This document shows, piece after piece, positions 7,316 through 16,415 of a DNA stretch of 64,000 bases. The DNA lies in assembly GCA_005888735.1 (NCBI GenBank), contig VBBN01000032.1:36073-100072 (forward strand), given 5' to 3'. Both the position numbers and the translations under genes were made by a program. The DNA comes from Candidatus Bathyarchaeota archaeon (GTDB taxonomy: Archaea; Thermoproteota; Bathyarchaeia; 40CM-2-53-6). The notes beneath the pieces are model-generated. The model saw nothing but the letters and a program-made list of their open reading frames with translations. It made no database searches and was not told the DNA's origin. Every line of letters starts with the position of its first letter. The first letter of the stretch is position 1.

Positions 7316-8650
7316 TCAAGGAGAGTCTGGCGCACGTTTCACTCCGGAGAGGACAGCTTCAACCTGCTTCTGCCCGAATTGAGCGGCCTCTGTTGAGCCC
7401 TCCATCGCAGTCGTCGACGAAGATCCTCCCGAGATCACGCGCGAAACATCGTCAAAATAGGAGGTGCCGACAAAGGACTGGTGCTTGACTGCACCGTAGC
7501 CGGATTCTTCGGCTTCGAACTCGCGCTTCTGATGGCGAACGTAGGCCAGCATTCCCTCCGCCGCATAGCCCCTGGCAAGGTCGAACATCGAGTAGTTGAG
7601 CGAGTGAAATCCCGCTAATGTGATGAACTGGTACTTGTAACCCATTCCAGCGAGCGTTTTCTGGAATTCACGGATCTCGTTTTCTGATAAGTATTTCTTC
7701 CAGTTGAACGACGGAGAGCAATTGTATGCGAGAGGCTTGCCCGGGTAAGCCGCATGAATCGCCTCGGCAAACCCTCTAGCCTCCTCTATGTTTGGTGTAG
7801 CGGTCTCGCACCATACCAAGTCAGCGTAGGGAGCATAAGAGATGGCTCTGGAGATGGCCGCTTCGAGACCTCCTTTCATCCTGAAGAAGCCTTCTGGCGT
7901 CCTCTCACCCGTGAGGAACTTTGCATCTCGAGAATCAATATCGCTAGTTATCAAATGAGCCCCGTTGGCATCAGTTCTTGCAACAAGTAGTGTTGGAACA
8001 CCCATCACGTCGGCCGCCAGCCTTGCGGCGACGAGGGTTCTGATGAACTGGCTTGTGGGAACCAAGACCTTTCCCCCCAGATGTCCACATTTCTTTTCGG
8101 AGGCAAGTTGGTCCTCGAAGTGGACCCCCCCTGCGCCAGCCTCTATCATCTCCTTCATCAATTCAAACACGTTGAGAGGCCCGCCAAAACCCGCTTCAGC
8201 ATCTGCAACAATAGGAACAAACCAGTCGATGCCAGTCTTGCCCTGAGAATGCTGGATCTGGTCTGCCCTCTGAAGAGCCTTGTTGAGCCTCCTAACAAGC
8301 TGGGGAACACTGTTCGCAGGGTAAAGGCTCAGGTCCGGATACGTTTCCCCTGCAAGATTTGCATCAGCGGCAACCTGCCAGCCACTCAAATAGATGGAGC
8401 GTAAACCTGCCTGGACGATTTGTACTGCCTGGTTTCCTGTCATTGCACCCAGAGCGGGAACGTATCCTTCGTTCTGAATCATGTTCCAGAGCTTTTTCGC
8501 GGCTATCGATGCATGGGAGTATTCGAGTCGAATGGAGCCCCGTAGCCTATAGACATCCTTGGCCGCATAGGGGCGGATAAGCCCGTTCCAGCGTGCCGAC
8601 TCCCAATCCTGCTCCAGCTCAGCGATTTCCGCAGTCTCATGATCCGTCAT
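7316..8650 (-). CDS. aceA: Isocitrate lyase
   Basis: Cleaves isocitrate to succinate and glyoxylate, the first step of the glyoxylate bypass, allowing growth on acetyl-CoA-yielding substrates. The 444 residues match the usual length. The signature 'KKCGHLGGK' with the catalytic Cys is present. '[10 protein letters not shown]' and '[19 protein letters not shown]' hold the Mg-binding acids, '[11 protein letters not shown]' follows, and '[11 protein letters not shown]' is the substrate-closing segment. The ATG at 8650 starts at the usual family position. It is the first gene of an aceA-aceB operon. About 285 bases upstream separate it from a decayed GNAT gene and should hold the promoter; an AT-rich GTATAT lies near 8800. 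Confidence 0.96.
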   Translation of the reverse strand: MTDHETAEIAELEQDWESARWNGLIRPYAAKDVYRLRGSIRLEYSHASIAAKKLWNMIQNEGYVPALGAMTGNQAVQIVQAGLRSIYLSGWQVAADANLAGETYPDLSLYPANSVPQLVRRLNKALQRADQIQHSQGKTGIDWFVPIVADAEAGFGGPLNVFELMKEMIEAGAGGVHFEDQLASEKKCGHLGGKVLVPTSQFIRTLVAARLAADVMGVPTLLVARTDANGAHLITSDIDSRDAKFLTGERTPEGFFRMKGGLEAAISRAISYAPYADLVWCETATPNIEEARGFAEAIHAAYPGKPLAYNCSPSFNWKKYLSENEIREFQKTLAGMGYKYQFITLAGFHSLNYSMFDLARGYAAEGMLAYVRHQKREFEAEESGYGAVKHQSFVGTSYFDDVSRVISGGSSSTTAMEGSTEAAQFGQKQVEAVLSGVKRAPDSP

Positions 8651-8935
8651 TGGTGTTCTTGGATCTCCGAGGCCCTCAAGACAGTCAAGATGACTTCAAG
8701 AAACGGGAGATTCTTGTGTTGACGCCGAGTCTCCCGCACTTCCTTCATATTCACCGCTTGAGATGAAGATAAAGTGTCTCATTCGCAGGATATACTTGGC
8801 AATATTTTGCGATAACCAACAGCAGTTGTGAACAGGATAGACCAAACCGCCTGGGCGTACCCCTAGTGGCGGGCCTCGCTGGGCACAAGGGAGCGCCGCC
8901 GAAGCTCCTGAAGCTCCAAGCTCGAGTGCTCTAGA

Positions 8936-9611
8936 CTACTCCCTTTTCACCAAAACGAAATTTATGATGCACCTAGTCTGGAAGCCCAGTTTCTCATATA
9001 CACGGATTGCTCCAACATTCTCGGTGCGGACATGAAGGAAAGGAATCTCGTCTCTCTTCGTAATCCTCTGGATGAGTGTTGAGATAAGTGAGCCGGCGTA
9101 TCCGCGGCCGCGACGGTCGGGGCGTGTGCAGACACTACCGATCTCAGAATATCCGAGGAGCCGGAGTTCCTCCCCCGCCATTGCCACGAGTTGACCCGCT
9201 TCCCTAATTCCGAGATATGCTCCCAGCTCAGGCGACCGTCTGCGGAAAGCGTCGAGTTTGGTCAACTCCGCGAGCGCGAGCATCTCATCAACGTGTGAAG
9301 TGTTCAGATCCTCAACGCTATGTTCCACTGGCGGGGGCACCGGGCCGTTCCACACCATCTGGAAGCAAGGCACCACGCGAGCAACGGTCCAGCCAGTAGG
9401 CAAATCAGGCACCGCGACAAGAGCGAGTTCGGTCGTTCCTGCGGGACCTAGCAGCTGGGCAAGTGAATGATAGGACTCTGCAGATTGATCGCGCGTCGCG
9501 GCAAGCGGAGAGACATTCAACGGGGTATCGTTTGGCGAGCTGATTCCCCTCAGCAAAAGAAGCGTGGCTGGTTGACAGAGCATTCCAAGCAGGATTATCC
9601 AACAAGCTCAA
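8936..9611 (-). pseudogene. GNAT (FR47-like) acetyltransferase with one frameshift
   Basis: The C-terminal 215 residues are in one frame (stop 8936-8938). They include the acetyl-CoA-binding core 'SVCTRPDRRGRGYAGSLIS' (R/Q-x-x-G-x-G/A motif) and 'LHVRTENVGAIRVYEKLGF', typical of FR47-like GNATs. The N-terminal part of the same family ('LLDNPAWNALSTSHASFAEG', 'QLAKRYP') is in a different frame upstream, starting at a TTG at 9611 with a GGGGTAGG ribosome-binding site. The frames switch near 9520. One indel therefore breaks an otherwise complete gene. It is either recent decay or a sequencing error. The ATG at 9583 in the second frame is not a credible start. Confidence 0.7.
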
Positions 9612-9865
9612 CTGTCCTACCCCTACAATCAAGCAACCATCGACCTGTCCTAGCGATGCCTGAGAAAGAAGAATGTGCCTATTGATTGTCGCGACTCTCG
9701 CCAATAAGCTGGAACAGCACAAGATTACCCAGGGCTTAAGAAACGCTCCAGCGATGACCGACGAACAACTCCAAGCGGGCTACCATTGGTGATCTCAGGC
9801 CGTTGTAGGGCCGAATTCTCCTAGCAAATCCTTCTGAGTATTACTCAGGTTCGAGGGTGAGACAG

Positions 9866-10909
9866 TTAACCATCACCTCGGTCGTCCCCGAGCTGCTCGC
9901 GAAGTGCGGGCGATACTCGGGTGCCAATCAGTTCGATAGCTCGCATGAGTTTCGCATGAGGTAGGGATGCTGCGTTCATTTGAAAGGTGATGCGGGAGAT
10001 GCCTCCTAGCGCCTTGCTGTGCCGAATAATTTTCTCTACTACCTCGTCCGGGTCGCCGAGGATTAGGGCGCCTTGTGGACCTCGTTGTGCGTCGAAGCTG
10101 GCACGGGTAACCGCGGGCCATCCGCGCTCCCTCCCCACATCGGTCACTGCCTTTGCGTACCCTGGATAGAAATCGTCAGCAGCCTCCTTCGTCGTATCCG
10201 CCACGTAGCCTAGGGAATGCATGCCTACCTTCAATCTAGTGGAGTGTCCAGCTCTTCTTCCAGCTTCATGGTAGAGATCGAGAAGCGGCCGAAAGCGTCG
10301 TGTTTCGCCGCCGATTATTGCGACCATTAGGGGAAGTCCGAGTACGCCGGCGCGGGCGAACGATTGCGGAGTTCCGCCCACTCCTACCCATATCGGGAAA
10401 GGGTTCTGTATTGGCCGAGGATAGACTCCTTGCCCAGTTAGAGCAGGGCGGTGTTCGCCTGACCAACGAACGTGCTCATTGTCGCGGATCTTCAGGAGTA
10501 GCTCGAGTTTTTCTGCGAAGAGCGAGTCGTAGTCCTCCAGTCGATAGCCGAAGAGTGGGAAAGCTTCGATGAACGAGCCTCGGCCGACAACCATCTCCGC
10601 CCTACCTTGCGAGAGAAGATCAAGTGTCGCGAAGTTCTGAAACACTCTCACGGGGTCGGCTGCGCTCAGTACTGTTACGGCACTGGTGAGACGTATGCGG
10701 TGTGTTCGGGCTGCTGCCGCCCCGAGGATAATTGCGGGGGCCGAGTCGAGGTAGTCCTTGCGGTGGTGCTCGCCTATTCCGTATACGTCCAGCCCAATCT
10801 TGTCGGCATATTCGATCTCCTCGAGCATTTCGCGGAGACGATCGGACGGGCTGACCGCGAGGCTCGTGTCGGTGTATGCGGCTGCGAAACTATCTATCCC
10901 GACCTGCAC
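9866..10909 (-). CDS. LLM-class flavin-dependent oxidoreductase
   Basis: A 347-residue luciferase-like (bacterial luciferase/F420-dependent reductase superfamily) TIM-barrel protein. Family landmarks are 'GLDVYGIGEHH', 'LGAAAARTHRIRLTSAVTVL', 'DPVRVFQNFATLDLLSQGRAEMVVGRG' and 'PFPIWVGVGGTPQSFARA'. It most resembles the group annotated as LLM-class flavin-dependent monooxygenases with FMN or F420 as cofactor; substrate and cofactor cannot be read from the sequence. It appears to be a single-gene transcript with the ATG at 10909. A second, unrelated member of the superfamily starts the catabolic cluster at 14144. Confidence 0.88.
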   Translation of the reverse strand: MQVGIDSFAAAYTDTSLAVSPSDRLREMLEEIEYADKIGLDVYGIGEHHRKDYLDSAPAIILGAAAARTHRIRLTSAVTVLSAADPVRVFQNFATLDLLSQGRAEMVVGRGSFIEAFPLFGYRLEDYDSLFAEKLELLLKIRDNEHVRWSGEHRPALTGQGVYPRPIQNPFPIWVGVGGTPQSFARAGVLGLPLMVAIIGGETRRFRPLLDLYHEAGRRAGHSTRLKVGMHSLGYVADTTKEAADDFYPGYAKAVTDVGRERGWPAVTRASFDAQRGPQGALILGDPDEVVEKIIRHSKALGGISRITFQMNAASLPHAKLMRAIELIGTRVSPALREQLGDDRGDG

Positions 10910-11020
10910 TAGTAGCCTCCCAGCTCGAGATTCTGATTGTGCATCATTTAGAAGGAACTAATCCAGTATTAGATATAAAGTTAGTAGTAGTAGACTACCA
11001 AGTAGGTTCCCTGAATCATA

Positions 11021-11833
11021 TCAAGTAGCGTCCTCGAGCAGGAACCCCAAATCATTCGGCTAGTGGCAGCCGGCTTCTCTGACAACAGGAAATGCGTAGT
11101 TCCGGGAATGACGCCCAATTTCGCCCCCTTGATCGACCGGAACAACTCCAGCGTGTGCTCCGGAGTAACCGCGTCTCTGTCCGCGACCATTACCAACGTA
11201 GGAGCACTGATCTTCGCAAGCTCTTCCCTTCGAATGTGGGGTTCGTTGAACCACATTTTCATCGTCTTCTCAAAGACAACCGGGAAGTGAGCGGCGCCAT
11301 CAGGCGTTACGTCGTCGTAGTGCTTCACCAACATCGCCTGGCCTTTCCTAAAGGACTCCGGCGTCGCCGACCTAATCCAGTCCAGAACTTGGACAGACTG
11401 AGAACTGGTATCGAACATCCCACTCACGCAAACCATGCGCTTGACCGGATCTGGTCGAGAAATGGAGAGAAGAAGAGCGATGATTGCCCCATCGCTCCAC
11501 CCGACGAGGTTCGTCGCCCCAAGCCCCAGCGCTTCGATGAAATCGATGTGTACTCTGACATGGTGACGAAACTGACGGGTTCCTTGTTGTCGGCCGTGTG
11601 TCCGTGCCCTGGCCGTTCGAAGGCAACTACTTTGAAGTGCTTCGCCAGTATTGGAATCTGTGAAGAGAAGTCCTCAACAGTCCCAAACCCTCCGTGTAGC
11701 AATAACAAAGGTTCGCCATCCCTCCATGTCTCATAGAAGATCGCGATCCCCTAATCGGGAGATACGCCTTGACGGCTGGCACGGAGTCGCCCGAGACCGC
11801 CGTGTAGTTAAGACTCAGTTTTGATGAAGACAC
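11021..11833 (-). pseudogene. Alpha/beta-hydrolase gene with three frameshifts
   Basis: Pieces in different frames reconstruct one hydrolase. They are 'AYLPI' then 'IAIFYETWRDGEP' (shift near 11752); 'LLLLHGGFGTVEDF' (oxyanion HGG) and 'VVAFERPGHGHTADN'; then after a shift near 11560 'DFIEALGLGATNLVGWSDGA' (the nucleophile elbow, G-W-S-D-G), 'PTLVMVADRDAVTP' and 'VIPGTTHFLLSEKP'; then after a shift near 11045 'FLLEDAT' and the ancestral stop TGA at 11021-11023. Ser nucleophile, Asp and His are all present across the pieces, so the ancestor was an active hydrolase or esterase. As sequenced, the reading frame continues to 10981 with an unrelated tail. Most likely a pseudogene. Confidence 0.75.
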
Positions 11834-11854
11834 GTTTCTCGGAGAAGAAGGAAT

Positions 11855-12439
11855 CTATTCGCGGGCTCCGTGCTCTCGAAGCAACTTGGTGATTTCGCTA
11901 TTCTGACGCTCCTCAGCAAGCTTTAGCGCGGTCTTGCCTTGAAAGTTCTTCCAGGCCAAGTCCGGCCTGGTGTTCTCAAGCAGCCAGGTCACAATCCAGG
12001 TGTCGTCTCGACTCACAGCATTATGCAATGCCGGTGACAGACCAACAGTCGCCCCACGTGCGATCAGAAACTCGACTAGTTCCAGATTACGTCCAAAGCC
12101 GGCATGAGTGAGAAGCGGAATGCCATGGGCACCCTTAGCGTGAATCTTAGCCGGGTCTTGCGCCAAGAACTTCTCGACCTGGTCCTTTCTACCAAGCATC
12201 GCAGCGGTGCAAATGTCAAGCGGCGCTCCCTTCGCTAATAGAAACTCTGCAACTGAAACACTTCCGACCTGCGCCGCGGCCTGAATGGCAGTTTCCCTGT
12301 CATCTTCCTTCCACGGGTACGCCGCGTTAAGCAATTCTGGGCTTTCAGCTAACAGCTGTTTCACACGTTCCAAGTTGCCGTGGCCGGCGATGACGAACTC
12401 GCGGACCAGGTCAGGGTTCAGAGTCTTCGTTTGCTCCAT
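11855..12439 (-). CDS. Ankyrin-repeat protein
   Basis: A 194-residue soluble protein made of about five ankyrin repeats. The pattern can be seen in 'ETAIQAAAQVGSVSVAEFLL', 'GIPLLTHAGFGRNLELVEFL', 'LSPALHNAVSRDDTWIVTWL' and 'GKTALKLAEERQNSEITKLL'. The N-terminal helix pair ('DLVREFVIAGHGNLERVKQL') looks like a capping repeat. Ankyrin proteins mediate protein-protein contacts and no enzymatic part is present. The start ATG at 12439 follows a spacer that separates it from the divergent membrane gene. The partner is unknown. Confidence 0.85.
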   Translation of the reverse strand: MEQTKTLNPDLVREFVIAGHGNLERVKQLLAESPELLNAAYPWKEDDRETAIQAAAQVGSVSVAEFLLAKGAPLDICTAAMLGRKDQVEKFLAQDPAKIHAKGAHGIPLLTHAGFGRNLELVEFLIARGATVGLSPALHNAVSRDDTWIVTWLLENTRPDLAWKNFQGKTALKLAEERQNSEITKLLREHGARE

Positions 12440-12613
12440 TTACTGACACCACCCTCTGACTAGAGGCTCTCTCAAAAACCCAGCGGCGTCTGATATGCCC
12501 GGCCTCTGGGCCGGGACAAGTCACGGATTACTCGTACTCCGACTCACGCGTTTCCCAGCTAGTCCTTCCACTAAGTGTATTACGATGGATGGGGAAAGGT
12601 ATAGGATCGACAT

Positions 12614-13588
12614 TTGGAAAAACTACGCCGACTAAGCTGGTTCGAGCGAATCAGGACAGACCCCAGCCCAGAAGACGACTCGCTCCTACAGATAACACGA
12701 GTACTATCAGCACAGCTCCTAGTCTTGTTCTGGTATAAGCAGATTGTCTGGGGCAGATTCGACAAACCCGGCTGGGGCTGGATGATATCAAAACCGGTAA
12801 TCTTCTCCAGAGGAGTACTCGCCTTTCCAGGGCCCCTCCCCGAAGCCGAACTCATGCTACCGGAATACCTGAAAGGAAAACTGTTGCTCGACGAGTGGAG
12901 ACTCCTCATCGCTATGCACCTGTTGAGGTTCAATGCCTACAACTCGGGAAGAATGAGCAAACTACTCGGAAAGATGCTCCTAGCTCTCTTTGGCGCATTC
13001 ATCCCTCTGCTATTCCTCGTCCCAACGATTGTCGGGAGAGCGTGGGGTCCGCTTCCTGTTTTTCTAGCTTGGAGTCCTGCACTCCTACTTTTCGCGCTCT
13101 GGGCGCGAGGATCTCTGAGAAAGTGGGAATTTGAATTGGACAGGAGCCTTGCCAACCGGTTCGGTACAGAGTCTATCTCTCAGGTTCTTGAAAAGATGAA
13201 AACCCTCGACCCAAGAGCAACACCGTCAACGCGCCGGGCACGATTTCTCGCGTACTGGAGTCCAAGCATCAGTGAGAGAATTGATGAGTTGAAGAACCCG
13301 CACCTCGTCGGTCTTCCGAAACCATCAAGAATACCCAAAATAGGCCTCCGCGGACGCGCCACCATCACTATCGCTGGCTTGGCTATTTTCTGGGGTTCGG
13401 GGGTAGTCGAGGGCAAACTGTACGCTAAGGGCCAGAACACCGTAGCCTGTGCAACGAATACTTGTGCGGTCCTCGTCGTCACGAGCGCGGTGGGATATTG
13501 GCTGGCCATTTTGGCAGGAGCAAGCGTGGTTGCGGGAGTCGCACAGCGAGTTCGACAAGGCAGAAGGAAGACAATTGCCCTAGTTTGA
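12614..13588 (+). CDS. Membrane protein resembling a degenerate M48-type peptidase
   Basis: A 324-residue protein starting at TTG 12614 with AGGAT upstream. TM segments lie at about 118-136, 142-160 and 260-305. The layout follows M48/HtpX peptidases: a helix at the HExxH position ('LLDEWRLLIAMHLLRFN'), two TM helices, 'WEFELDRSLANRFG' like the third-ligand ExxAD helix, and 'WSPSISERIDEL' like the family's 'HP-ERI--L'. The zinc-binding HExxH is absent, so if the relationship holds it is an inactive pseudo-peptidase. This is a similarity of pattern only. It is divergent from the ankyrin gene. Confidence 0.5.
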   Translation: MEKLRRLSWFERIRTDPSPEDDSLLQITRVLSAQLLVLFWYKQIVWGRFDKPGWGWMISKPVIFSRGVLAFPGPLPEAELMLPEYLKGKLLLDEWRLLIAMHLLRFNAYNSGRMSKLLGKMLLALFGAFIPLLFLVPTIVGRAWGPLPVFLAWSPALLLFALWARGSLRKWEFELDRSLANRFGTESISQVLEKMKTLDPRATPSTRRARFLAYWSPSISERIDELKNPHLVGLPKPSRIPKIGLRGRATITIAGLAIFWGSGVVEGKLYAKGQNTVACATNTCAVLVVTSAVGYWLAILAGASVVAGVAQRVRQGRRKTIALV

Positions 13589-13621
13589 AGAAGAGCTCCC
13601 AAGTCGCCTCAGAACGTCAGG

Positions 13622-14071
13622 CTAGGACTTACAGTACTTGGGGGCCAATCTTTTCGCGCGTTCGATTAGCTCAGCATCGATGCCCGTCTTAGCTGGTTCT
13701 GTCGAAAACCAGGCTGTGAGAATTTCCCTTGCAACGGCTTGTGACACGCTTCGCAGACTCATCGCCAAGACGTTGGCGTCGTCCCAGAGGCGCGCTCCCT
13801 CAGCGGTTTCAGCGTCATGGCAGAGTGCAGCACGGAGCCTGGGACTTTGTTCGCAGCTATGCTGACACCGGTCCCTGTCCAGCAGAAAAGAACTCCCTGT
13901 CCGCTCTTCCGGAGCTAACCTCGAGAGCAACCTCTTCACCCACATCAGGCCACCCAGCAGGTCGCCCTTGAGCGGTCCGACCAGCTCGAGCTGATGGCCC
14001 TCCTTCCTGAGATGGTCTCCCACAAAGTCAGCCAGAAGTGTCCTCTCGTCGCTGCCGACAGCCAGTTTCAA
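13622..14071 (-). pseudogene. Ribose-5-phosphate isomerase B-like gene with several frameshifts
   Basis: The ends share one frame: start 'LKLAVGSDERTLLADFVGDHLRKEGH' from a TTG at 14071, and the end 'RAALCHDAETAEGARLWDDANVLAMS' down to TAG 13622. The middle of the RpiB fold is in the other two frames: 'WPDVGEEVALEVSSGRAD' (about 13955-13905) and 'GVLFCWTGTGVSIAANKVPG' (about 13900-13845), which holds the active-site Cys and the GTG-GxSI-AN motif. At least three indels, near 13965, 13903 and 13848, are needed. The overall frame is open by chance but would replace the catalytic centre with unrelated sequence. I call it a pseudogene of rpiB/lacAB. Confidence 0.72.
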
Positions 14072-14143
14072 ACTGCGCTTCCGGTTCCACCAGCACGACA
14101 TAGATCTTACCGTCAAATACCCCAAAAGCCCCCTGAGCCAGGC

Positions 14144-14974
14144 ATGAAGTGCGGCTTCGTCCTTCCGGGAGGCGATGCTCAAACTGGAGGCGACATGGCC
14201 AGTGCCGCAGAGAACGCCGGCTGGGACGGACTCTTCGTCTGGGAACCAGTGTGGGGAATCGACGCCTGGGTCACACTCGCCGTGGCGGCAGTACGAACTA
14301 AGAAGATCCGTCTCGGAACGATGATATCCCCGCTATCACGCATGCGACCTTGGAAGCTTGCTAGCGAAGCGCTAACACTAGACCGGTTGTCGAAAGGGAG
14401 GGTCATCATTTCCGTCGGTTTGGGCTCGATCGACACGGGTTTCAAGCAGTTTGGAGAAGAGACTGACCGGAAGACGCGTGCGGAACTCGTGGACGAGAGT
14501 CTGGAAATCGTCACTGGCCTATGGCATGGCCAGCCTTTCAACTATTCAGGCAAACATTACCGGGTACGAGAAACAAAGTTTATGCTTCCTCCACCGCCAG
14601 TCCAAAAGCCGAGAATACCAATCTGGATCGTTGGAGCATGGCCCAAAGCCAAGTCTATGGGGCGTGCCCTCAGATACGATGGAATCCTGCCCACCATAGC
14701 CCAATCTGACGGGTCCTTCGCAAGGCCCGGCGTTGAGGACGTTCGAAAGGTTGCCGAATTCGTGCAGACAAAACGTTCTGTGAAGAAACGGTTCGACATA
14801 GTGGTTGAGGCCGATAACACTACCAGCGCTCTGAAGCAAGCCTCCCAGTTTGCGAAAGCAGGAGCTACGTGGTGGATAGATTCCATGTGGTCGCAGACCG
14901 ACAAGATGTTCACACGCAAGGGAAAGAGCAAAGTTCTCAAGAAGATTGAACAGGGTCCTCCGAGAGCAGACTGA
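14144..14974 (+). CDS. LLM-class (F420-type) oxidoreductase, first gene of catabolic cluster
   Basis: About 276 residues from ATG 14144. The open frame extends upstream to 13994, but that part overlaps the rpiB remnant and lacks family similarity. 'MKCGFVLPGGDA' is a typical start of F420-dependent luciferase-like proteins. Further signatures are 'AENAGWDGLFVWEP', 'DAWVTLAVAAVRTKKIRLGT' and 'LASEALTLDRLSKGRVIISVGLG', with 'PIWIVGAWP' near the end. Cofactor (F420 or FMN) and substrate are not determined. It ends 2 bases before the thioesterase start, so it is co-transcribed with the beta-oxidation genes, which suggests an oxidation step on the same substrate. Confidence 0.85.
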   Translation: MKCGFVLPGGDAQTGGDMASAAENAGWDGLFVWEPVWGIDAWVTLAVAAVRTKKIRLGTMISPLSRMRPWKLASEALTLDRLSKGRVIISVGLGSIDTGFKQFGEETDRKTRAELVDESLEIVTGLWHGQPFNYSGKHYRVRETKFMLPPPPVQKPRIPIWIVGAWPKAKSMGRALRYDGILPTIAQSDGSFARPGVEDVRKVAEFVQTKRSVKKRFDIVVEADNTTSALKQASQFAKAGATWWIDSMWSQTDKMFTRKGKSKVLKKIEQGPPRAD

Positions 14975-14976
14975 TA

Positions 14977-15459
14977 ATGAGGCAGTCAAAGCCGGTAAGC
15001 GCGTCGAGGAGCATCTTGTCAATGCAGATGCTCCCCAGTGATGCCAACCCAATGGGGTTCGTCCACGGAGGAACAATCCTCAAGCTCGTCGACACCGCAG
15101 CGGCCGTGGCCGCAATGAGACATGCTAGGCAAACGGTCGTGTCCGCGAGCATTGACAAGATGGACTTCTATCACCGGGTATTCGTCGGAGACCTCCTAAT
15201 CCTCAAATCCTCGGTCAACTACACCGGTCGGACCTCTATGGAAGTAGGGGTCAGAATCGAAGCCGAGGATCTGAAGACCGGCAAGACCTCCCACACAGGG
15301 TCCTCATACGTCACATACGTCGCGCTGGACGACGAAGGCGAACCCACTGAAATCCCAGAAGTCAATCCTCATACCAAGGAAGAAAAACGAAGATGGCTTG
15401 AAGGAAAGCAACGACGAGAAGTACGGCTCCGCTTGGCCAGAAAACGAGGAAAAGCCTAG
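14977..15459 (+). CDS. Acyl-CoA thioesterase (hotdog fold, YciA/BACH type)
   Basis: A 160-residue single-hotdog protein. 'MLPSDANPMGFVHGGTILKLVD' and 'AAAVAAMRHARQTVVSASIDKMDFYHRV' carry the family's N-x-x-G-x-x-F/H-GG active-site loop and the Asp after it. 'GDLLILKSSVNYTGRTSMEVGV' is the second conserved part. It hydrolyses acyl-CoA to free acid and CoA, probably to release CoA or control acyl-CoA pools. The C-terminus is a Lys/Arg-rich tail of about 35 residues. It lies 2 bases after the LLM gene and 12 before the dehydrogenase, so it sits in the middle of an operon. Confidence 0.9.
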   Translation: MRQSKPVSASRSILSMQMLPSDANPMGFVHGGTILKLVDTAAAVAAMRHARQTVVSASIDKMDFYHRVFVGDLLILKSSVNYTGRTSMEVGVRIEAEDLKTGKTSHTGSSYVTYVALDDEGEPTEIPEVNPHTKEEKRRWLEGKQRREVRLRLARKRGKA

Positions 15460-15471
15460 AGGCAACAACTG

Positions 15472-16368
15472 TTGAAAGTCGGAATCGTCGGCTTTGGAAT
15501 GATGGGCAGGCAAATCGCCCAAGTCTTCGCCCAACACGAAAACGAAGTGTCGGTCACGGATGAGAACCATGAATCGCTTGGACTGGGCATGGATGAGATA
15601 GAAAACGGACCCTACGGACTCAAAGCCGCCGTTGCAAGAGGAAAACTCTCCACCACAGATTCGTCAACAGTCCTTTCGAGAATCAAGACCGTGGTCCATC
15701 TGAAAGATGCTTGCGCACATGCCGACCTTGTGATAGAAGCAGTGTACGAAGACCCTGATCTAAAGCAAAGAGTCTTCCAGGAAATAGACTCCTCTGCACC
15801 GCCAACCGCCTTGCTCGCATCAAACACGTCCACTCTAACCCTCACAAAGATAGCTGCGAAAGTCAAACGAAAGGAACGGGTCCTAGGAATGCATTTCTTC
15901 AATCCAGCCCAGGCCACGAAACTGGTCGAAGTCATCCATTCACGCGAGACCGCGCCAGAGACCATCCAACGGGGCCTCGAGATCATCAAACTGATTGGCA
16001 AGACCCCGATACTCGCAAAGGATGAACCGGGATTCATCGCAAATAGGCTGGGCTTGACTCTGTTCCAGGAGGCGTCTAGGCTTCTAGAAGATGAAATCGC
16101 CAGTATCAACGATATCGACAATGCAATGAAACTGGGCTACGGTCACCCGATGGGACCCTTCCAGACCGCAGATTTAGTAGGTCTTGACACGCGGTTGAGA
16201 AACCTAGAGTCACTGTTCCATGCTACCGGGGACCAAAAATGGCTCCCGTCAAAAGCGCTTCGGGAAATGGTCAACCAAGGCTACTTGGGAGACCCGTCGA
16301 AAAGGCGAGGAAGCAAGGGCGGATACTACCAGTTCTTCAGAATCGAACCGCGAACAGAGCCGCCTTAG
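15472..16368 (+). CDS. 3-hydroxyacyl-CoA dehydrogenase
   Basis: 298 residues from TTG 15472. The Rossmann motif 'VGIVGFGMMGRQIAQVFAQH' begins at the start codon, which supports this start. It has the family hallmark 'MHFFNPAQATKLVEVI', 'GFIANRLGLTLFQEASRL' and 'KLGYGHPMGPFQTADLVGLD'. It oxidises 3-hydroxyacyl-CoA to 3-ketoacyl-CoA with NAD+, the third step of beta-oxidation. The catalytic His lies in the HFFNP motif. It is a stand-alone monofunctional form of usual length (about 285-300), unlike the fused hydratase-dehydrogenases of many archaea. It is followed by a short spacer holding a TATA box for the next gene. Confidence 0.95.
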   Translation: MKVGIVGFGMMGRQIAQVFAQHENEVSVTDENHESLGLGMDEIENGPYGLKAAVARGKLSTTDSSTVLSRIKTVVHLKDACAHADLVIEAVYEDPDLKQRVFQEIDSSAPPTALLASNTSTLTLTKIAAKVKRKERVLGMHFFNPAQATKLVEVIHSRETAPETIQRGLEIIKLIGKTPILAKDEPGFIANRLGLTLFQEASRLLEDEIASINDIDNAMKLGYGHPMGPFQTADLVGLDTRLRNLESLFHATGDQKWLPSKALREMVNQGYLGDPSKRRGSKGGYYQFFRIEPRTEPP

Positions 16369-16375
16369 TCCAACG

Positions 16376-16383
16376 CTTTATAC
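16376..16383 (+). promoter_or_regulatory. TATA box for the enoyl-CoA hydratase pair
   Basis: CTTTATAC lies about 33 bases before the TTG start at 16416, the spacing expected for archaeal transcripts with a very short leader. It suggests that the hydratase genes can be transcribed apart from the upstream genes. Confidence 0.5.
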
Positions 16384-16415
16384 AGTTTCGAGCGTCACGA
16401 TAAGCTAGACCGTCG

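Noticed and set aside
9405..9722. Independent 105-residue protein
   Set aside because: Its middle part is the N-terminus of the frameshifted GNAT gene; the ends are out-of-frame noise.
13994..14143. Fifty-codon N-terminal extension of the LLM oxidoreductase
   Set aside because: It overlaps the rpiB remnant, is Pro/Arg-rich and has no counterpart in the family, whose proteins start at the MKCGFVLPGG-type segment.
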